A stretch of 34,417 bases of DNA, from NCBI GenBank assembly GCA_021791815.1, contig JAJYVV010000024.1, positions 1 to 34,417 on the forward strand. Direction: 5' to 3'. Both the position numbers and the translations under genes were made by a program. The notes under the pieces were generated by a model. It ran no database searches and was not told where the DNA came from. It saw nothing but the letters and a program-made list of their open reading frames with translations. Shown piece by piece: positions 31,519 to 34,417 of this stretch; position 1 is the stretch's first letter; every line of letters starts with the position of its first letter. This DNA is from Bacillota bacterium. Its GTDB lineage: Bacteria; Bacillota; Sulfobacillia; RBS10-35; JAJYVN01.

Positions 31519-31533
31519 GTGCTATTGTAGCAC
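31519..31533. promoter_or_regulatory. Symmetric extended -10 element between the YpiB-like gene and nfo
   Basis: GTGCTA-TTG-TAGCAC is a perfect palindrome. On the minus strand it reads TGC-TACAAT, a near-consensus extended -10 (5 of 6), about 35 nt upstream of the TTG start at 31488. On the plus strand it reads TGC-TATTGT (4 of 6), upstream of nfo. No -35 hexamer is seen on either side, as expected for extended -10 promoters. It may be a bidirectional promoter or an operator overlapping one. Confidence 0.5.
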
Positions 31534-31580
31534 CGCGGATGCCGCGCGGCGCCGCGTCTTCACGCGGGGGGGCAGGGCGG

Positions 31581-32426
31581 TTGCGGATCGGCGCCCATCT
31601 GAGCATCAGCAAGGGCCTGCCCGAGGCCGGGCGCCTGGCGCGGAGCATCGGGGCCGACACCTTCGGCTTCCACACCCGCAACCCGCGGGGAGGCGCCAAC
31701 CGCGCCATCGGCCCGGAGGAACTGGGCGCCTGGGCGGCGATGCAGGCCGAGACGGCGCTGGGCCCGCTGGTCGGCCACCTGCCGTACGTGATCAACCTCG
31801 GCTCGGAGCGCGACATCTGGGACTTCGGGGTGCGCGTGGTCGCCGAGGACCTGGCGCGCTGCGACGCCTTCGGCGCGTTCGCCATCGTCCTCCATCCCGG
31901 CCACGCGCCCGCCGACGCCCGGCAGCGCGGGATCGAACGCGTGGCGAGCGGCGTGACGCAGGCGCTGCGCCAGGCCGGGGAGCGCCGCTGCCTCCTCTGC
32001 CTCGAGGGCATGGCGGGACAGACAGGCGAGATCGGCGCGACGCCGGAGGAGTTGGGCGCCATCCTGGAGGCCACGGGCCGGCCGGCCGGCCTGGCCGTCT
32101 GCCTGGACACGTGCCACCTCTTCGCCTCGGGGTGGGACGTGCGCACGCGGGAAGGGATCGACGCGATGCTGCGGGCCTGGGACGGGGCGGTGGGCCGGGA
32201 GCGCATCCGCGCGCTGCACCTGAACGACAGCCGCTTCGGGCTGGGCAGCCGGCGCGACCGGCACGCCCGCCTCGGCCAGGGCGAGATCGGCGAGGCCGGC
32301 CTGCGCGCCGTCCTCACGCACCCCTTCCTCCGGACCCTGCCCATGATCATCGAGACCCCGGTGGACGACCATGCCGTCTACGCCGAGGAGATCGCCGCGG
32401 CGCGGCGCTGGACGGAGGCGGGTTAG
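31581..32426 (+). CDS. nfo: Endonuclease IV (AP endonuclease)
   Basis: Cuts DNA 5' to abasic sites in base-excision repair, using three zinc ions. From the TTG at 31581 the 281-residue protein starts MRIGAHLSISKG like its relatives. Residues corresponding to all nine E. coli Nfo zinc ligands are visible: H66 (VGHLPYVINL), H105 (VLHPGH), E142 (CLEGMAGQ), D176 and H179 (CLDTCHLFASG), H213 (LHLND), D226 and H228 (RDRHARLGQG) and E258 (IIETP). An in-frame ATG at 31539 would add 14 Arg/Ser/Gly residues and has no ribosome binding site, so I prefer the TTG, preceded by a G-rich run. It is the first gene of the run with queD, only 3 bp apart. Confidence 0.95.
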   Translation: MRIGAHLSISKGLPEAGRLARSIGADTFGFHTRNPRGGANRAIGPEELGAWAAMQAETALGPLVGHLPYVINLGSERDIWDFGVRVVAEDLARCDAFGAFAIVLHPGHAPADARQRGIERVASGVTQALRQAGERRCLLCLEGMAGQTGEIGATPEELGAILEATGRPAGLAVCLDTCHLFASGWDVRTREGIDAMLRAWDGAVGRERIRALHLNDSRFGLGSRRDRHARLGQGEIGEAGLRAVLTHPFLRTLPMIIETPVDDHAVYAEEIAAARRWTEAG

Positions 32427-32429
32427 CCG

Positions 32430-32801
32430 GTGCGCTACGAGGTGCGCGTGCGGGTCGACGACGTGGCCGCCGCCCACCGCCTGCCGGGCGACGCGGGTGC
32501 GTGCGCCCTGCTGCACGGCCACAATTGGGCCTTCGAGGCCACGGTGGGCGCGGACGCGCTGCACGGGGACATGGTGGTCGACTTCCGCGCCGTGAAGGCG
32601 GTGTTCAAGGCGTTGGACCACACCTGCCTCAACGACGACGCGGAGATCTGCGCCGACGGGCACCGCCCGACCGCCGAGCGCATCGCCGAAGTCGTGGCGG
32701 CCCGCCTCGCGCGGGTGCTGGAGGCCCTCCCCAACCGCCCGCGGCTCCTCCGCCTCTCCGTGCGCGAGACGACCCGGAACGAGGTCGTCCTGACGCCGTG
32801 A
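32430..32801 (+). CDS. queD: 6-carboxy-5,6,7,8-tetrahydropterin synthase
   Basis: Converts dihydroneopterin triphosphate to 6-carboxytetrahydropterin in preQ0/queuosine synthesis. The 123-residue T-fold protein has H16 in AAHRL, catalytic C25 and zinc ligands H29 and H31 in CALLHGHNW, DHTCLND near 63-69, and pterin-binding E113 in RETTRNEVVL, all in the expected order. The GTG at 32430 is preceded by GGAGG in the end of nfo, 3 bp after the nfo stop. Its own stop overlaps the queE start (GTGA). Together with queE and queC it supplies three of the steps from GTP to preQ0; GTP cyclohydrolase and queF are not in view. Confidence 0.95.
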   Translation: MRYEVRVRVDDVAAAHRLPGDAGACALLHGHNWAFEATVGADALHGDMVVDFRAVKAVFKALDHTCLNDDAEICADGHRPTAERIAEVVAARLARVLEALPNRPRLLRLSVRETTRNEVVLTP

Positions 32802-33502
32802 GCGCGAGCGCCGCCGCGCGGCTTCCGGTGATCGAGGTCTTCGGGCCGACCCTGCAGGGCGAGGGCCGCATGATCGGCCGCCGGACGATGTTCGTGCGCC
32901 TCGCCGGGTGCGACTGGGCCTGTTCCTGGTGCGACACGCCGTACGCCTGGCGCCCCGGCGCGCTCGCCCCCGTCGAACGGCTCGGCCCGGAAGACCTGCT
33001 GCGCCGCCTCGGGGCCCTCGGGCCGGATTGCCGGCGGGTCACCCTCAGCGGCGGGAACCCGGCGCTGCACGACTGCGGCCCCCTGGTCGGCGCGCTCCAT
33101 GAGGGCGGCTACCTGGTCCACGTCGAGACGCAGGGCAGCCGGGCCCCGGCGTGGCTCGGGGCGGTCGACACCGTCACCGTGTCTCCCAAGGGCCCGTCCT
33201 CGGGCATGGCGCCCGACTGGCCGGGCCTCGGCGCCACGCTGGCGGTGGCGGCGGACCCCGACCTGAAGGTCGTCGTGTTCACGGAGGAAGACCTCGCGTA
33301 CGCGGCCGAGGTCGGCCGCCGGCATCCCGGCGTTCCGCTGACGCTGCAGGCCGGCAACCGCGTCGGCGAGGACGACGCCGACAGCCTCCTCGCGCGGCTG
33401 CGGTGGCTGGCCGACCGGGCCCTGGGCCTGGAGGGCATGGGCGACGTGCGGGTGCTGCCGCAGCTGCACGTGCTGCTCTGGGGCAACCGCCGCGGAGTGT
33501 GA
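32798..33502 (+). CDS. queE: 7-carboxy-7-deazaguanine synthase
   Basis: Radical SAM enzyme that contracts the pterin ring to make 7-carboxy-7-deazaguanine, the step after QueD. The 234-residue protein begins VIEVFGPTLQGEGRMIG and has the cluster motif C38-x3-C42-x2-C45 (GCDWACSWCDTPYAW), then VTLSGGNPAL, HVETQGS, and VSPKGPSSG. The C-terminal part (LKVVVFTEEDLAYAAEVGRR... RVLPQLHVLLWGNRRGV) is typical of QueE. The start is GTG at 32798 inside the queD stop, giving a 4-bp overlap and probable coupling. A preceding Ala/Ser stretch of about eight residues is unremarkable. It is followed by a 67-bp gap to queC. Confidence 0.94.
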   Translation: MSASAAARLPVIEVFGPTLQGEGRMIGRRTMFVRLAGCDWACSWCDTPYAWRPGALAPVERLGPEDLLRRLGALGPDCRRVTLSGGNPALHDCGPLVGALHEGGYLVHVETQGSRAPAWLGAVDTVTVSPKGPSSGMAPDWPGLGATLAVAADPDLKVVVFTEEDLAYAAEVGRRHPGVPLTLQAGNRVGEDDADSLLARLRWLADRALGLEGMGDVRVLPQLHVLLWGNRRGV

Positions 33503-33569
33503 CGGGAGGCGGCCGCCGCGGTGCCCCGTCCACGAGGGAGGGAGCGGCGCGCCCCGCGCCGCGCAGCCG

Positions 33570-34271
33570 ATGGATGCCGCGTTGCTGGGCCCGTCTCCCG
33601 CCCGCCGGGCGGTGGTCCTGCTGTCGGGCGGCCTCGACTCCGCGGTCTGCCTGGGCGTCGCCCTCCGCGAGGGCTTCGCCGCGTGGACCGTTTCCTTCGA
33701 CTATGGCCAGCGGCACCGCGCGGAGCTCGATGCCGCGCGGGCCGTCGCCTCGGCCGCCGGCGTGCCCGCCTCCCGCCGGCGGATCGTCGACCTGCGGGGC
33801 GTGTTCTCCGGGTCGGCGCTGACCGGGCACGCGGAGGTGCCGCTCGACCGGGACCCGGCCGAGATGGCTTCTGGCGTGCCCGTGACCTACGTACCGGCGC
33901 GCAACCTGGTCTTCCTCTCCCTCGCCGCGGCGATCGCGGAGCCGCTCGGGGCCCGCGACGTGTTCATCGGCGTCAACGCCCTCGACTACTCGGGCTATCC
34001 CGACTGCCGTCCGGAGTTCATCGCCGCCTTCGCCGAGGCGGCGCGGCTCGGCCTGCGCGACGGCGTCACGGTGCACGCCCCGCTCGTGCGCCTCGACAAG
34101 GCGGGCATCGTGCGCCTTGGTCTGGAGGTGGGCGCACCCCTGCACCTGACCCTCTCCTGCTACCGCGGCACGGTCCCCGCCTGCGGGCGCTGCGACGCCT
34201 GCCTCCTGCGCCGCAAGGGGTTCGCGGAGGCGGGCCACCCGGACCCGATCCCGTACGCCCCAGAGGGGTGA
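33570..34271 (+). CDS. queC: 7-cyano-7-deazaguanine synthase
   Basis: ATP-dependent conversion of 7-carboxy-7-deazaguanine to preQ0. The 233-residue protein has the PP-loop SGGLDS at 19-24, FDYGQRHRAELDAA, VTYVPARNLVFLSLAAAIAEPLGA, IGVNALDYSGYPDCRPEFI, and a C-terminal zinc site CYRGTVPACGRCDACLLRRKGF with four cysteines. The ATG at 33570 lacks a nearby ribosome binding site: a good GGGAGGGAG lies about 28 nt upstream, separated by a G+C-rich segment that could fold and bring it closer (inference). It closes the nfo-queD-queE-queC run. With queF absent, preQ0 may be reduced elsewhere or used for another 7-deazapurine. Confidence 0.95.
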   Translation: MDAALLGPSPARRAVVLLSGGLDSAVCLGVALREGFAAWTVSFDYGQRHRAELDAARAVASAAGVPASRRRIVDLRGVFSGSALTGHAEVPLDRDPAEMASGVPVTYVPARNLVFLSLAAAIAEPLGARDVFIGVNALDYSGYPDCRPEFIAAFAEAARLGLRDGVTVHAPLVRLDKAGIVRLGLEVGAPLHLTLSCYRGTVPACGRCDACLLRRKGFAEAGHPDPIPYAPEG

Positions 34272-34417
34272 GACGGCCTGCCGGACGGATGTACGCATTC
34301 AGTGAACGGCGTAGAGAGGCTGCGTCTCCGGGCGTGACCGGGAGCAGGATGGGGCTGGGACGGTCAGGACTGGGGCAGGGGGTATGAGATCGGGCTGGCG
34401 AGTCGGCCGTGGTGGTC
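34272..34417. other. Right-edge non-coding stretch
   Basis: No supportable gene is seen in the last 146 bp. Base composition is visibly less GC-rich and more purine-rich on the plus strand than in the rest of the window. Two small foldable elements are present: TACGC/GCGTA around 34291-34313, and a CTCCGG/CCGGGAG hairpin with loop GCGTGA around 34326-34344. They do not add up to a recognised riboswitch within the visible part. Confidence 0.4.

Noticed and set aside
31539-31580. ATG at 31539 as the nfo start
   Set aside because: No ribosome binding site, and the extra residues are unlike endonuclease IV; the TTG at 31581 begins exactly where family similarity begins.
33503-33569. preQ1 riboswitch upstream of queC, or upstream of nfo-queD
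   Set aside because: No preQ1-I or preQ1-II pattern (A-rich tail with C-rich loop pairing) is present in either leader.
34285-34400. T-box-like leader at the right edge (GTACGC, AGAGAGGCTG, GGGCGTGACC)
   Set aside because: Some blocks resemble Stem I of a T-box, but the 3' strand complementary to the GTACGC side is not found, and no antiterminator motif is visible before the window ends.
1-34417. CRISPR array, tRNA or rRNA genes, insertion sequences, phage or defence islands
   Set aside because: No regularly spaced repeats, no cloverleaf or rRNA-like sequence, and no transposase, integrase or known defence protein among the coding regions.

Overview
The window is about 34.4 kb of very GC-rich DNA (over 70% G+C by eye), packed with genes on both strands. 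GTG and TTG starts are common and most genes have a GGAGG-type ribosome binding site. Three SLH repeats, a copper-amine-oxidase-type stalk domain, PrkA, a YuiH-like molybdoenzyme beside BioY, DUF441, a YpiB/ReoY-like protein, a bacterial ComA and a BirA-type operator point to a Gram-positive Bacillota member. A deep-branching high-GC lineage such as the Symbiobacterium, Thermaerobacter or Caldinitratiruptor relatives would fit; this is inferred from gene content only. I see no rRNA, tRNA, insertion sequence, prophage or CRISPR array.

Layout. 1-836: 3' part of a glycerate kinase. 829-5747 (minus): SLH-anchored putative metallopeptidase, aroA, class III aminotransferase. 5974-7123 (plus): BirA-like operator, then bioY overlapping a YuiH-like molybdopterin oxidoreductase. 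7157-10205 (minus): prkA then gnd. 10569-11864 (plus): an orphan solute-binding lipoprotein. 11881-14191 (minus): lspA, rluD-like and a degenerate metallo-beta-lactamase-fold gene, joined by 4-bp overlaps. 14375-15835 (plus): APC-family permease. 15856-17109 (minus): YdbM-like acyl-CoA dehydrogenase with a strong palindrome in its leader. 17363-20474 (plus): two exported proteins. 20490-25761 (minus): NADPH:F420-reductase-like gene, cimA, a GNAT acetyltransferase, folP, folC. 25896-27560 (plus): a MurE ligase. 27557-30202 (minus): comA and an unrecognised 530-residue protein separated by a perfect 44-bp palindrome. 30416-30868 (plus): DUF441 membrane protein. 30883-31488 (minus): YpiB-like protein. 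31581-34271 (plus): nfo, queD, queE, queC. The last ~146 bp hold no recognised gene.

How the genes work together. Most are housekeeping: aromatic amino acids (aroA), isoleucine via citramalate (cimA), folate (folP-folC), peptidoglycan (murE), lipoprotein maturation (lspA), pentose phosphate metabolism (gnd), biotin uptake (bioY) and preQ0 synthesis for queuosine (queD-queE-queC). An accessory layer of exported proteins comprises the SLH metallopeptidase, the stalk-domain protein and two lipoproteins.

No obvious new defence or mobile system is present. The points most worth following up are the apparent biotin-regulated bioY/molybdoenzyme pair, the MBL-fold protein that lost its HxH metal ligands, the MurE with DDPY in place of DNPR, the unrecognised protein beside comA, the 44-bp palindrome, and a symmetrical extended -10 element between the ypiB-like gene and nfo.
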